Positions 43,289 through 52,257 of a stretch of DNA of 64,000 nucleotides are shown here, one piece after another. The position numbers and the translations under genes were made by a program. Every line of letters begins with the position of its first letter. Position 1 is the first letter of the stretch. The notes below the pieces were generated by a model. It was not told the DNA's origin. It did not search any database and saw only the letters and a list, made by a program, of their open reading frames with translations. This stretch comes from an uncultured Erysipelotrichaceae bacterium (GTDB lineage: Bacteria > Bacillota_I > Bacilli_A > Erysipelotrichales > Erysipelotrichaceae), in the NCBI GenBank assembly GCA_902775735.1, contig CACYNH010000001.1:1-64000 (forward strand). The letters are read 5' to 3'.

Positions 43289-44281
43289 TTACTTCAGTGT
43301 GGCATACATGACAGCCTTGATCGTATGCATGCGGTTTTCCGCCTGATCAAACTGTCTGGCCTGAGGACCGAGGAAGACGTCGTCGGTCACTTCCATCGCC
43401 TCTAAGCCGAATGTCTGGTAAATCCTTTCTCCGACGGTTGTGTTGCGGTCGTGGAACGCCGGCAGGCAATGCATGAAGATTGCGGTCGGCTTTGCCTGGG
43501 CGATCAGTTCTTTATTGACCTGGTATTTCTGCAGAAGCTCAATTCTCTTTGCCCAGAGTTCATCCGGTTCACCCATTGAGAGCCAGATGTCGGTATAGAG
43601 AACATCGCAGTCCTTTGCCCCGAGCGAGGGATCATCGGTGAATTCAAGCTCAGCGCCTGTTTCCGCCGCGATCTTTCTGCACTTTTCGATCAGGCTTTCT
43701 TCCGGCCAGAGTTCCTTCGGGCCGCAGGCGCAGAAGCGCATGCCGAGTTTGGAACAGACGACCATGAGCGAGTTGGCGACGTTGTTTCTGGAGTCGCCGA
43801 AGAATGTGAGCTTTCTGCCTCTGACGTCATGGAATTCTTCCTGCACTGTCAGGATATCCGCCAGCATCTGGGTCGGATGGAAGTCATCGGTCAGGCCGTT
43901 CCATACCGGAATGCCGGAGTATTTGGCAAGATCCTCGACAACGCTCTGCTTATAGCCTCTGTATTCAATGCCGTCAAACATGCGGCCAAGGACTTTTGCG
44001 GTATCGGCCAGGGATTCTTTTTTGCCCATCTGCGAGCTGCCGGAATCCAGGAAGGTGACGCCCATGCCGAGGTCCTTCGCGCCGACTTCAAAGGAGCAGC
44101 GTGTTCTTGTCGATGTCTTTTCAAACAACAAGACAATCTGCTTGCCTTCAAGATAGCGGTGAGGGGTGCCGGTTCTCTTCATTCTCTTGAATTCATCGGC
44201 AAGGCCTAAAAGATAGCGGATTTCATCGGGTGTGAAATCCAGAAGTGTGAGAAAGCTTCTTCCGCTTAAACTGATTCCCAT
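43289..44281 (-). CDS. arcB: ornithine carbamoyltransferase (catabolic)
   Basis: A 330-residue transcarbamylase that phosphorolyses citrulline to ornithine and carbamoyl phosphate. The carbamoyl-phosphate motif STRTRCSFEVG (about residue 57), DDFHPTQMLAD, FFGDSRNNVANSL and HCLPAFHD are all present. Being between arcA and arcC indicates the catabolic direction. It starts 2 nt after arcA. Confidence 0.95.
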   Translation of the reverse strand: MGISLSGRSFLTLLDFTPDEIRYLLGLADEFKRMKRTGTPHRYLEGKQIVLLFEKTSTRTRCSFEVGAKDLGMGVTFLDSGSSQMGKKESLADTAKVLGRMFDGIEYRGYKQSVVEDLAKYSGIPVWNGLTDDFHPTQMLADILTVQEEFHDVRGRKLTFFGDSRNNVANSLMVVCSKLGMRFCACGPKELWPEESLIEKCRKIAAETGAELEFTDDPSLGAKDCDVLYTDIWLSMGEPDELWAKRIELLQKYQVNKELIAQAKPTAIFMHCLPAFHDRNTTVGERIYQTFGLEAMEVTDDVFLGPQARQFDQAENRMHTIKAVMYATLK

Positions 44282-44283
44282 AA

Positions 44284-45510
44284 TTATATTTCCTCTCTGA
44301 CTAAAGGCATGGACATGCAGCGGGGACCGCCTCTTCCTCTGGAAAGTTCGGAGGAAGGCATCTCCAGTACCTCAATTCCCTTTTCTCTTAAAATCGCGTT
44401 GGTGACATTGTTGCGGTCATAGACGATGACTTTCCCCGGGGCGATTGCCAGGGTGTTGGAGCCGTCGTTCCACTGTTCGCGTCTGGAAGCGATGACGTCA
44501 TCGCCGCCGCATCTGATCAGTTCCACATGGTCACTGTGTGTGTATTCTTCAAGGATCTGCTGTAAGGATCCTTTGGCTTCTCTGATTCTGATTCCTGTTT
44601 TTGCCGGTGTGATTTCAAAGACGGTCAGCGGACCGAGAATGCCGGGATGAACGACATAGGTGTCTTTGTCGATCTGGGTGAAGACCGTATCCAGATGCAT
44701 GAACGCCCTGGATGATGGAATCTTGAAGGCAAGCACGGTGCGCACCGGGCTCTGCTCATCGGTGAACAGCTGAGTTGCCAGCAGTTCAATCGCGTCGGGC
44801 GAAGTCCTCTGGGAAATGCCGATCGCAAGAGTGCTTCTGTTCAGGTTCAGGATATCCCCGCCTTCAATCGCGGCGTGCTCGCTTCTTGAATACTGTTCTT
44901 TGACGAAACCGGCAAAATCGGGATGATAGCGCAGGATGTAATCCGCGTAGATCGTCTCTCTTTTTCTTGTCGGAAAGTGCATGCTGGAAATGACCGCGTC
45001 ATTGCCGACTGAAGAGAACGGATCACGCTGGAAATAGAGATTGGGCATCGGATCGATGACCAGATCATCGGCCGGAGCGATTCTGTCCTGCAGGGAATAT
45101 GCCCTGACCTCCCCCATTTCCTTGAGGGTGATGCCCTCCATGGTTTTCAAAACAAGGTCTTTGCCTTTGAAATTGTCGGTCAGGTATTTCTTCAGCTTCT
45201 TCTTCCACTTTTCGGTGCGGATATCGCCTTCCTCCAGCCACTGATCAAGAAACGTGTCCACTAAGCGGGGCCGCAGGGTCAGCACCTCATTCATCAGGTC
45301 TTCCAGATAAACAACCTCAACGCCGTTGTCTTTCAGGATTGAAGCGAAAGCGTCATGTTCGCGGGCGGCCGCTTCCAGATAAGGAATATCATCAAACAGC
45401 AGTTCGCCGAGACGGTCAGGCACCAGGTTGAGCAGTTCTCTGCCCGGCCGGTGAAGAAGAACTTTTTTCAGTTGACCGATTTCAGATGTGACATGGATGC
45501 CCTGGGTCAT
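44284..45510 (-). CDS. arcA: arginine deiminase
   Basis: A 408-residue guanidino-group hydrolase giving citrulline and ammonia. It opens IGQLKKVLLHRPGREL, has the Asp/Glu/His set in FQRDPFSSVG and FMHLDTVFTQID, and the nucleophile Cys at RGRGGPRCMSMP near the C terminus. It overlaps the upstream cyclodeaminase-like gene by one base. No arcD exchanger gene is in the window. Confidence 0.96.
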   Translation of the reverse strand: MTQGIHVTSEIGQLKKVLLHRPGRELLNLVPDRLGELLFDDIPYLEAAAREHDAFASILKDNGVEVVYLEDLMNEVLTLRPRLVDTFLDQWLEEGDIRTEKWKKKLKKYLTDNFKGKDLVLKTMEGITLKEMGEVRAYSLQDRIAPADDLVIDPMPNLYFQRDPFSSVGNDAVISSMHFPTRKRETIYADYILRYHPDFAGFVKEQYSRSEHAAIEGGDILNLNRSTLAIGISQRTSPDAIELLATQLFTDEQSPVRTVLAFKIPSSRAFMHLDTVFTQIDKDTYVVHPGILGPLTVFEITPAKTGIRIREAKGSLQQILEEYTHSDHVELIRCGGDDVIASRREQWNDGSNTLAIAPGKVIVYDRNNVTNAILREKGIEVLEMPSSELSRGRGGPRCMSMPLVREEI

Positions 45511-46595
45511 TACTTGACACCCTTGTCGAGCAGGCAGACGAAGTCCTGCACATTGGTGACCAGGGTCACGGCGCCGAGGCTGCCGCGGTCATGAAGCTTG
45601 TTGGTCACAAATTCAGAGATATCGACGCAATAGAAGAAGACAGGTCTGACCTTTCCTTCACGCACGCGGAAGGAAGGAATCATATTGCCCGAGGCGATCG
45701 AATGAAGCTGGGTGGCCAGACATACGATGGTGGTGGCGTCCCTTAACATGTCGCGCATCTGCCTCTGTCCTTCGTAGGCGTCGGCGATCACTTCCGGCAG
45801 CGGACCGTCATCGCGGATGGATGAGGTCAGCACAAACGGAATGTTGTTTTTGACCAGACCGTAGATAATGCCGTTGTCGATTTTGTATTCTTCAATGAAT
45901 CTGGGAATCGAACCGCATCTTCTGACTTTGTTGAGAACGTCAAGATGATGGTAATGGCCGTTGGGCTTTGACTTCTGGGTGTAGATGTCCTGACCGAGCG
46001 CTGTGCCGAGCAGTCCTGCTTCAAGGTCATGGGTGGCTAATGCGTTGCCGGCTAAAAGGCCATGGACATAGCCTTTGTCAGCCAGAGATTCCATCGCTTT
46101 TCTCGAGTCATAGTCAAACGAGCAGGCCGGTCCCATGACAAAGACGATCTTGCCGTGTTCCTTTTCATACTCAAAGAGTTCATAGATATTATTGTAGTCC
46201 CGGGCAAACGCCGTTTCCCTTGAGCGGTTGGCGCGGAATTTGAACTGGTCGTCGATCTCCCCGTCTGATTCCGTGAATCCGTCGACATGGAGATAGATTC
46301 CCTCCTCGCATTTTTCCGAACGGCCCAGGATGACCATGTCGCCCTTCTTCACATTTCTCTGCTCAACGACGTCGAGAGTGCCGTTTTCACGGTAAACAAC
46401 GCAGCTGTCCATCCGGCTTTCCGCCGCCAGAATCCACTGGCCGTTTATTTTGAAATATTCGGGATAAATGGAAGTTGAATGGAAATAGTCCGGCACGACG
46501 CCGTCCTTTTCACAGGGCTCCATCTTCACATCGGGAGCGCTTTGAAAAACCGCAGCTGAAAAGTCGGGTTCTCTGTATTCAGGCATGATAAACAT
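45510..46595 (-). CDS. TIGR00300/LOR-SDH-type protein, ornithine cyclodeaminase-like
   Basis: A 361-residue protein. Residues 25-130 (DYFHSTSIYPEYFKINGQWILAAESRMDS, VKKGDMVILGRSEKCEEGIYLHVDGF) match the LOR/SDH conserved region; the rest is a Rossmann-like domain (KIVFVMGPACSFDYDSRKAMESLADKGYVHGLLAGNALATHDLE) typical of TIGR00300. Archaeal and cyanobacterial members convert ornithine to proline and ammonia. It is the first gene of the arc operon and overlaps arcA by one base, so ornithine is the expected substrate. The start at 46595 follows AAAGGA; an ATG 3 codons later is possible. Function in this organism is inference. Confidence 0.78.
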   Translation of the reverse strand: MFIMPEYREPDFSAAVFQSAPDVKMEPCEKDGVVPDYFHSTSIYPEYFKINGQWILAAESRMDSCVVYRENGTLDVVEQRNVKKGDMVILGRSEKCEEGIYLHVDGFTESDGEIDDQFKFRANRSRETAFARDYNNIYELFEYEKEHGKIVFVMGPACSFDYDSRKAMESLADKGYVHGLLAGNALATHDLEAGLLGTALGQDIYTQKSKPNGHYHHLDVLNKVRRCGSIPRFIEEYKIDNGIIYGLVKNNIPFVLTSSIRDDGPLPEVIADAYEGQRQMRDMLRDATTIVCLATQLHSIASGNMIPSFRVREGKVRPVFFYCVDISEFVTNKLHDRGSLGAVTLVTNVQDFVCLLDKGVK

Positions 46596-46625
46596 AATAA
46601 TTCTGTTCCTTTTCTCTTTGATTGA

Positions 46626-46634
46626 ATTGTACCA
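46626..46634 (-). promoter_or_regulatory. extended -10 promoter of arc operon
   Basis: TGG-TACAAT on the minus strand, 31 nt before the first gene. No ArgR-like box was recognised. Confidence 0.5.
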
Positions 46635-46677
46635 CCGAACAGATACAGACGGTAGGTTTGTATCCGCAGCGCGCACA

Positions 46678-46706
46678 GAAAAAGCAGCCATTCCGCGATA
46701 GCTGCC
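46678..46706 (-). terminator. terminator after M56 sensor gene
   Basis: Minus strand GGCAGC ... GGCTGC (46706-46684) followed by TTTTTCTG. Confidence 0.75.
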
Positions 46707-46718
46707 CTGTCAGTTTTT

Positions 46719-48590
46719 TCAATTTTCTGAAAGATATGTGAAACCCCAGAGGTAAATGATTTCATCCCCGTTTTCACCGCTCTTTGCGATTTCCTCATAG
46801 CTTTCATACGGAAGATCGGAAAGAACAGCTGTCTCGGCATAATACTTTTCCCCATATTCTTCATCGGTCACCAGCGCGCTCTGATGGGAGAGATACTTCT
46901 TCACACCTGTTTCAAACGCATACTGTTCAGAACCGAATCTGTCCCTTGAGGAATCCTTGAACCAGGCGAAATCTTCCCCGTTGTAATGGACAAAGGTATA
47001 GATGGGATCGCCTTCAATCGTGTAATTGCAAAGGGTTATGGAAGCCGGCTGCGACTGATTCACTTTTTCCTCAAACCGGTTCCATTCATCTGCGTTGGTC
47101 AGACTGACCGAATTGCATATGGGAAACCTGTAGCCTGTCGGACCGGTGAGCTGGGTGAGATATTCCCGGATCTGATCCGGATCGCGGGCAGGATCGTATA
47201 CCTGCGCATTTGAGACAGACTGCACCTCACTCACGAAATCCTGCAGCCGCTTTGCGGTTTCGCTGTCCGCGGGAATCAGCAGATCTGTGACCGACACCAC
47301 AGTTCCGTCTTTTATGGTGCCGGCCTCTACATACAGCATATTCTCATGCATGACACTCCCATACGGGAACCGGCCTGCTTCATAGCCGATAAATCCGGCG
47401 TCCGAGCTTATATGATAATTCATGATATTTTCATATCCCTCATTCATCCTGATGACGCCTTCTTCTTCAAGCGTCATGACGTTTCCAAGGAGGGTTTCAA
47501 AACGGCTGATCAGTTCTTTGTCCGTGCTTTGATAAAGCACCTGTGTGCTTCCGTTTGTCCAGTCCTCCATCCGCAGCACAGGCTCTGTGACAGGCACAGG
47601 CTCCGCGTCAGGTGTCTGATCCGGCACCGCAGGCGTGATCTCTGGACCCTCATCGGCTTTGGCGGGATCGGAAAGGAAGCTGACCGCCGCGATCACCGTC
47701 AGGACGATCACGACAATCCCGGCCCAGAAGGAAGGTGTGCGGTAATCCAGAATTGTTCTGATTCTGTTTTTGACGCCCGATTCCCCGAACGCGGCCGGTG
47801 ACACCGCAAGACGGCCATGGGCGGCGTTTTTCAGAAGAACCGCGGCGTAATCCGCATGTTCATTTTCATTTAATCCGGAAAGAACCGTCTCATCGCAGGC
47901 ATATTCAATATCTTTTGTGAACAGGCTGTACGCCAGCCATACCAGCGGATTGTACCAGTGGACCGCAAGAACCAGGAAGGCCAGCGGTTTTAAAAGATGG
48001 TCGCCATGGGCAATATGGGCTTTCTCATGGGCAATGATGTACTGCTTTTCTGTATCCGAAAGATGAAGCGGCAGATAGATTTTCGGCTTGAAGATTCCGA
48101 AGACAAAAGCGGAATCCGTCCTCCCGCTTTCATAGACATTGCCTTCGAGCAGCATTGCCTCATTCATCCTTCTATGAAGACGGAATGAGGAGACAAGCAG
48201 CCAGAGAATCATGCCTGCCATGCCTATGATCCAGACGATGGATGCGATATAGTTGACGATCTGCAGCGGATTGGCGCTGTTTTCAGGGCTGGGTCTGAAG
48301 TTTGAAATAATCACCGGGTTGACGGCGTTGTTGATGGAGGAGATGCCGGTGTCGATCTGCGGCAGCGGCGCCGTCGCGATATCCATGGGAATGGTGTCCC
48401 CTTTGGGAAGAAGCGAAAACGGACTTTCAAACGTGAGCGGGCACAGCAGCCGGAAAGCGGCGATGGCCCACAAGAGAATCCTTAAGCGCTTGGGCGCTCT
48501 TTTGAAGATGAACCGTATGACAAGGATGAAAAGAATCAGCCAGGAAGCGCGCAAAGAAATGTTGAAATATCTTAAGAAGAGTTCTTCCAT
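46719..48590 (-). CDS. M56 family metallopeptidase sensor (BlaR1-like)
   Basis: A 623-residue membrane protein. Four N-terminal membrane segments hold the M56 zinc protease with HEKAH in YIIAHEKAHIAHGDH and a downstream Glu in DIEYACDETVL. A further segment at about 287-305 precedes a Pro/Glu-rich linker and an outer domain of about 300 residues. That outer domain lacks the SxxK/YxN/KTG motifs of penicillin-binding sensors. It should sense an unknown wall signal and trigger cleavage of the BlaI-like repressor. The start at 48590 fits the AGGGGA site; the preceding gene's stop overlaps it. Confidence 0.83.
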   Translation of the reverse strand: MEELFLRYFNISLRASWLILFILVIRFIFKRAPKRLRILLWAIAAFRLLCPLTFESPFSLLPKGDTIPMDIATAPLPQIDTGISSINNAVNPVIISNFRPSPENSANPLQIVNYIASIVWIIGMAGMILWLLVSSFRLHRRMNEAMLLEGNVYESGRTDSAFVFGIFKPKIYLPLHLSDTEKQYIIAHEKAHIAHGDHLLKPLAFLVLAVHWYNPLVWLAYSLFTKDIEYACDETVLSGLNENEHADYAAVLLKNAAHGRLAVSPAAFGESGVKNRIRTILDYRTPSFWAGIVVIVLTVIAAVSFLSDPAKADEGPEITPAVPDQTPDAEPVPVTEPVLRMEDWTNGSTQVLYQSTDKELISRFETLLGNVMTLEEEGVIRMNEGYENIMNYHISSDAGFIGYEAGRFPYGSVMHENMLYVEAGTIKDGTVVSVTDLLIPADSETAKRLQDFVSEVQSVSNAQVYDPARDPDQIREYLTQLTGPTGYRFPICNSVSLTNADEWNRFEEKVNQSQPASITLCNYTIEGDPIYTFVHYNGEDFAWFKDSSRDRFGSEQYAFETGVKKYLSHQSALVTDEEYGEKYYAETAVLSDLPYESYEEIAKSGENGDEIIYLWGFTYLSEN

Positions 48591-48592
48591 GA

Positions 48593-48955
48593 TCATTCCC
48601 CTTTCTTCGCTCTGATCAGCGCTTCAAGCTCGGCGATGTCTTTGTCGCTGAGTTTTTCATGTCTTGCGAAAGCGGCGATAAAGGCCGGAAGAGATCCGCC
48701 GAATTTCTTTTCCATCAGTTCATCGATTTCGGAAACCTCGGCTTCCTCTTTTGAAATGATGGAAGTGACGATGGTATTTTCATTGCGGCAGACACCTCTT
48801 TGGCAAAGACGGCGTATGACGGTATAGGTGGTGGCTTTTGACCAGCCGAGCTTCTCTTTGCATAAGCCCACAAGTTCAGTGCTGTTGACGGGTTCGTTCG
48901 CCCAGAGAATCTCGCAGAACCGGTATTCACTTTCGTGGATTTTGGGAGTGGCCAT
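48593..48955 (-). CDS. BlaI/MecI-type repressor
   Basis: A 120-residue winged-helix repressor: ESEYRFCEILWANEPVNSTELV, GWSKATTYTVIRRLCQRGV (recognition helix and wing) and a C-terminal dimerisation half with the protease-sensitive region. AAAGGAG lies 7 nt before the start at 48955. It is the first gene of the pair and has two dyads directly upstream. Confidence 0.9.
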   Translation of the reverse strand: MATPKIHESEYRFCEILWANEPVNSTELVGLCKEKLGWSKATTYTVIRRLCQRGVCRNENTIVTSIISKEEAEVSEIDELMEKKFGGSLPAFIAAFARHEKLSDKDIAELEALIRAKKGE

Positions 48956-48973
48956 AAACAATCTCCTTTCAAA

Positions 48974-49016
48974 GGTTTACATCAGTAAACCTACTTTAAG
49001 TTTAACTGTGTAAACC
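48974..49016 (-). promoter_or_regulatory. two BlaI-type operator dyads
   Basis: AGGTTTAC-ATCA-GTAAACCT (48974-48993, perfect 8-bp arms) and GTTTAACTGTGTAAAC (49001-49016). Their centres are 25 bp apart, and they precede the BlaI gene by 19 nt. Tandem dyads are the usual BlaI/MecI arrangement. Confidence 0.8.
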
Positions 49017-49026
49017 CCCCTGTGCA

Positions 49027-49053
49027 AGAGAAAACACAGCGTTTCCGCTGTGT
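49027..49053 (-). terminator. terminator after DUF4230 gene
   Basis: ACACAGCG-GAAA-CGCTGTGT (GNRA tetraloop) then TTTTCTC on the minus strand; it abuts the stop codon. Confidence 0.88.
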
Positions 49054-49745
49054 CAATTATTAAGATTCATGTCAAGCACCGCGATGATCTCAACATCATC
49101 ATGCAGGTTGGTCAGAACCTTGCGGTAGGCCGCCTCCACCTGCCGCATCGCAGCCATGTCAGCCGCGGAAAGATACGGGGTTTCCGACGCCTCTTCAAGG
49201 AGTGCTGCCTGCAGGTCTTTTTCGACTTCGTTTGTCTGCTCGGGGGTGAGTTTGATATCTCCCCAGCCGAAGATGTTGCGCTCGATATCGTCAAAGGTGG
49301 TTTTATCAAAATCGATCACGACATTCTTGAGCTCGGCTCTTGGAATCGTGACGGTAATGACGCGGTCATTTCGGTTGACGCTGATCCCGTACGAATTGAT
49401 TTTCGAAAGATCAATGATGTATTCCGCGGTGGCGCTCAGATGGACGGTCTGTTTCTTTTTGAACCATTCGATGTTCAGAAACATGTCGGTGATGTCCATT
49501 GACGCCTCAAGGTCCTGTTCATAGACAATCAGCTGTTTGAGCTCCCGGTTTTCGCCAGCGATGATTTCCGTGATTTCCGAATCCTTGTAGCCCATGATGT
49601 CATCCGGCTCATTCTGCTCTGATCTTTCAGACTGCCAGAAAGGCATGTTTTTGACAGTCAGAACCAGAAACAGTACGGCAAGAGCGGCCAGACCGATCCG
49701 GATCCATTGCTGGGGGGAGATTTTCGGCAGTTTTTTTTCAGACAT
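49053..49745 (-). CDS. DUF4230 domain protein
   Basis: A 230-residue protein with one N-terminal membrane anchor (about 17-31) and an outer DUF4230 domain: LKQLIVYEQDLEASMDITD, KKKQTVHLSATAEYIIDLSK, VTIPRAELKNVVIDFDK. Function unknown. GGAGTGA precedes the start. It begins 3 nt after the GTPase-nuclease gene, so the two are cotranscribed. Confidence 0.82.
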   Translation of the reverse strand: MSEKKLPKISPQQWIRIGLAALAVLFLVLTVKNMPFWQSERSEQNEPDDIMGYKDSEITEIIAGENRELKQLIVYEQDLEASMDITDMFLNIEWFKKKQTVHLSATAEYIIDLSKINSYGISVNRNDRVITVTIPRAELKNVVIDFDKTTFDDIERNIFGWGDIKLTPEQTNEVEKDLQAALLEEASETPYLSAADMAAMRQVEAAYRKVLTNLHDDVEIIAVLDMNLNN

Positions 49746-49748
49746 AAG

Positions 49749-52250
49749 TCACTCCTGTCTGAACTGCTGTTTGAGCAGTTCGATTCTTGAAAGCAGCTCA
49801 CGGGCACTCATGCGCAGAGCCCCCTGGGCAAAGACGGCGTTCTGGATCAGGCCGTCGGAGGAAGCGACGGTGATATCGTAGGTGTTCCTGAGTTCCGCCG
49901 CGATCTTCTGGATATACTCATCAGCGGTCTCGTTGGTTCTGGTATAGACGATTTCAACATTCTTCTGACGCAGTCTGGTGCCGCTGTTGCCCTGCACTTT
50001 ATAGCCGTCAAAGACGATGATCATATGCCATTTGAGATATGCCTGGTAGGCGAGCAGTTCGTCAATTAACATTTCCCTTGCGGTGGTGATGTCGGTCTGT
50101 CCGAGTTCCTTGAGCTCATCCCATGAATAGATCATGTTGTATCCGTCGACGATCAGGCACGGCGGCAGTTCCTTTTTCACCACCGGCTTCATCTTCTTCG
50201 GTTCTTCCTTTTCTTTCGGTTTGATCTTTCTGGTGTCGCGCTTGGACATGTTGCGGTTGTTGCCGCCGGCGGACTTCAGCACATTCATCAAGTCCTCCTC
50301 CTGAACTTTGTAGGATCTGACCCGGTAAGAGGAGGAGCTTCTTTCCTTCTGCGGCTGCACATGCATTAAAGCATCAGCCTTGTCCCAGGGCACATAATAG
50401 CCGGAGCCATGGGCGCAGAAGACAGAACCGGTCGGATTGCGTAAGTCAGCGTCAGGATCATAGAGGGAAGCTCTGACGATTTCATCCTGGTCGGCGCAGA
50501 TATCATAGCCATCGGCCATGCAGGCAAATCGGCCGGCGCCTCTTGTATAGGCTGTGACTTCCATCTGGTAGTTCATCAGTGTCCTGACCGGGCCTCTGCC
50601 TTTAATGACCATCGTGTCATCCGACTGGTCAGAGATTTCCACCTGCGCCCCTTTTGTCTCAAGATCATAAAGCGCTCTTGAAAGAACAGCGGCCGGCAAA
50701 GTCAGGGTAAAGGAATAATAAGGTTCAAGAAGAACACATTCGGTTTTCATGAGTGCCTGTCTCACCGCTCTTCTTGCGGCCTGTCTGAAGTCGCCGCCTT
50801 CGGTATGCTTGAGATGCCCTTTGCCGGCTGTCAAGACAATGCGCACATCATCCAGCAGCGAACCGGTCAGTACCCCGCGGTGCCTGCTTCTTTCCAGGAT
50901 GGAAAGGATATTGCGCTGCCACGAGGCGGAAAGCACATCGGTTGAGCATTCCGAAACAACCTGGATGCCTGATCCTCTTTCCAATGGTTCAAGACGGACA
51001 TGAACCTCAGCGTAGTGGCGCAGCGGCTCAAAGTGGCCCGCCCCTTCGGTTTCTTCCAGAATGGTTTCTTTGAATATAATGCCGCCGGCGGAAAAACCGA
51101 CGTGAAGTCCGCTCAGCTCAAAAATCCTTTTGCTGAGAACCTCCATCTGCATTTCACCCATGATGGAGACACGGATTTTTCCGCTGTCGGTATCGGAAGT
51201 GATGTGAAGCTGGGGATCCTCATCAGCTAAGCGCCTGACGGTTTCCGCCATCATTAACGCGTCAGCTCCTTCCGGCAAGAGCAGTTCATAATCCATGAAC
51301 GGATCAAGAAGCGGTTTTTCCCCGTCTTCCTCAAAGCCAAGCCCCTGGCCTGCCTCGATATGCTCAAGTCCCTTGACCGCGACGATCATGCCGGCTTCCG
51401 CTTCATCAATCATGCGGTAGGTTTTGCCGGAATAGATGCGGATCTGATCGGCTTTCTCCTCTTCGGTTACCATCTGTCTGGCTTTAAGGGTGCCGCCGGT
51501 GATGCGCATGTGGGTCAGCCTGGCGTTGTTTTCGTCCGCGGAAACCTTATAGACGCGCGCTCCGAATTCTTCCGGATATTCCTTTTCTTCCGCGCAGTCC
51601 GTGATGGCGTCAAGCAGTTCCTCAATGCCGTTCACCTTTAAAGCGGAGCCAAAGAGCACAGGGAAACATTCTCTGTAAAGAATCGCTTCACGGATCATAT
51701 CAGAAGGAATGGTTCCTTCATTCAGGTACGCTTCCAGCATATCTTCATTGGCGGTGGCCAGTTCTTCCAGACTGTCCTCATCGCCATAGACAAAGCATTC
51801 CGGAGAACATTTCTTTTTCAGATCGGCGAGAAGGTCTTCCTGCGACTGATAGGAAATATCCATCTTGTTCACGAAGATGACGGCCGGCACATTGTAATGT
51901 TCCAGGCACTTCCAGATCGTTTCGGTATGGGACTGCACGCCATCCTGGCCGTTGATCAGAATCACAGCCAGATCCAGCACCTGCAGCGACCGTTCCATTT
52001 CAGCTGAAAAGTCGACGTGGCCTGGGGTATCGATCACAAAGATTTCGGTATCCTTCCAGGTGAAGGAAGCTTCTTTGGAATAGATCGTGATGCCGCGGTC
52101 TCTTTCCTGCTTATCATAATCAAGAAAAGCGTCTTTATGGTCCACCCTTCCCAGTTTGCGGATGGAGCCTGCTTTATATAACATGCTTTCAATGCATGTG
52201 GTTTTTCCGGCATCGACGTGGGCAACGATGCCAATCACTATTCTTTTCAT
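49749..52250 (-). CDS. Tet(M)-like translational GTPase fused to Rae1/YacP NYN ribonuclease
   Basis: An 833-residue protein. Residues 1-655 are an EF-G/Tet(M)-type GTPase (AHVDAGKTT, RGITI, DTPGHVDF, NKMD, GSALK) with the C-terminal domains of ribosomal protection proteins (LLEPYYSFTLTLP). The loop that contacts tetracycline in Tet(M), with its YSPV motif, is replaced by a stretch ending EGGDFR. A Lys-rich linker (about 665-695) joins it to a NYN domain at 696-833: LIVDGYNMIYSW, IIVFDGYKV, RTNETADEYIQKIA, VASSDGLIQNAVFAQGALRMSARELL. These match Bacillus Rae1, an endonuclease acting in the ribosomal A site. The start lacks a ribosome site; TGATATAAT ends 7 nt before the ATG. The role is inferred to be ribosome rescue or mRNA surveillance. 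Confidence 0.88.
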   Translation of the reverse strand: MKRIVIGIVAHVDAGKTTCIESMLYKAGSIRKLGRVDHKDAFLDYDKQERDRGITIYSKEASFTWKDTEIFVIDTPGHVDFSAEMERSLQVLDLAVILINGQDGVQSHTETIWKCLEHYNVPAVIFVNKMDISYQSQEDLLADLKKKCSPECFVYGDEDSLEELATANEDMLEAYLNEGTIPSDMIREAILYRECFPVLFGSALKVNGIEELLDAITDCAEEKEYPEEFGARVYKVSADENNARLTHMRITGGTLKARQMVTEEEKADQIRIYSGKTYRMIDEAEAGMIVAVKGLEHIEAGQGLGFEEDGEKPLLDPFMDYELLLPEGADALMMAETVRRLADEDPQLHITSDTDSGKIRVSIMGEMQMEVLSKRIFELSGLHVGFSAGGIIFKETILEETEGAGHFEPLRHYAEVHVRLEPLERGSGIQVVSECSTDVLSASWQRNILSILERSRHRGVLTGSLLDDVRIVLTAGKGHLKHTEGGDFRQAARRAVRQALMKTECVLLEPYYSFTLTLPAAVLSRALYDLETKGAQVEISDQSDDTMVIKGRGPVRTLMNYQMEVTAYTRGAGRFACMADGYDICADQDEIVRASLYDPDADLRNPTGSVFCAHGSGYYVPWDKADALMHVQPQKERSSSSYRVRSYKVQEEDLMNVLKSAGGNNRNMSKRDTRKIKPKEKEEPKKMKPVVKKELPPCLIVDGYNMIYSWDELKELGQTDITTAREMLIDELLAYQAYLKWHMIIVFDGYKVQGNSGTRLRQKNVEIVYTRTNETADEYIQKIAAELRNTYDITVASSDGLIQNAVFAQGALRMSARELLSRIELLKQQFRQE

Positions 52251-52257
52251 CGAGATA

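Noticed and set aside
46719..48955. Beta-lactam resistance regulator pair blaI-blaR1
   Set aside because: Sensor domain lacks penicillin-binding motifs and no beta-lactamase or mecA is adjacent; kept as a generic BlaI/M56 pair.
49749..52250. Tetracycline resistance gene of the tet(M) group
   Set aside because: Overall fold matches, but the YSPV loop that displaces tetracycline is replaced and a nuclease domain is fused on; the neighbours show no sign of a resistance element.
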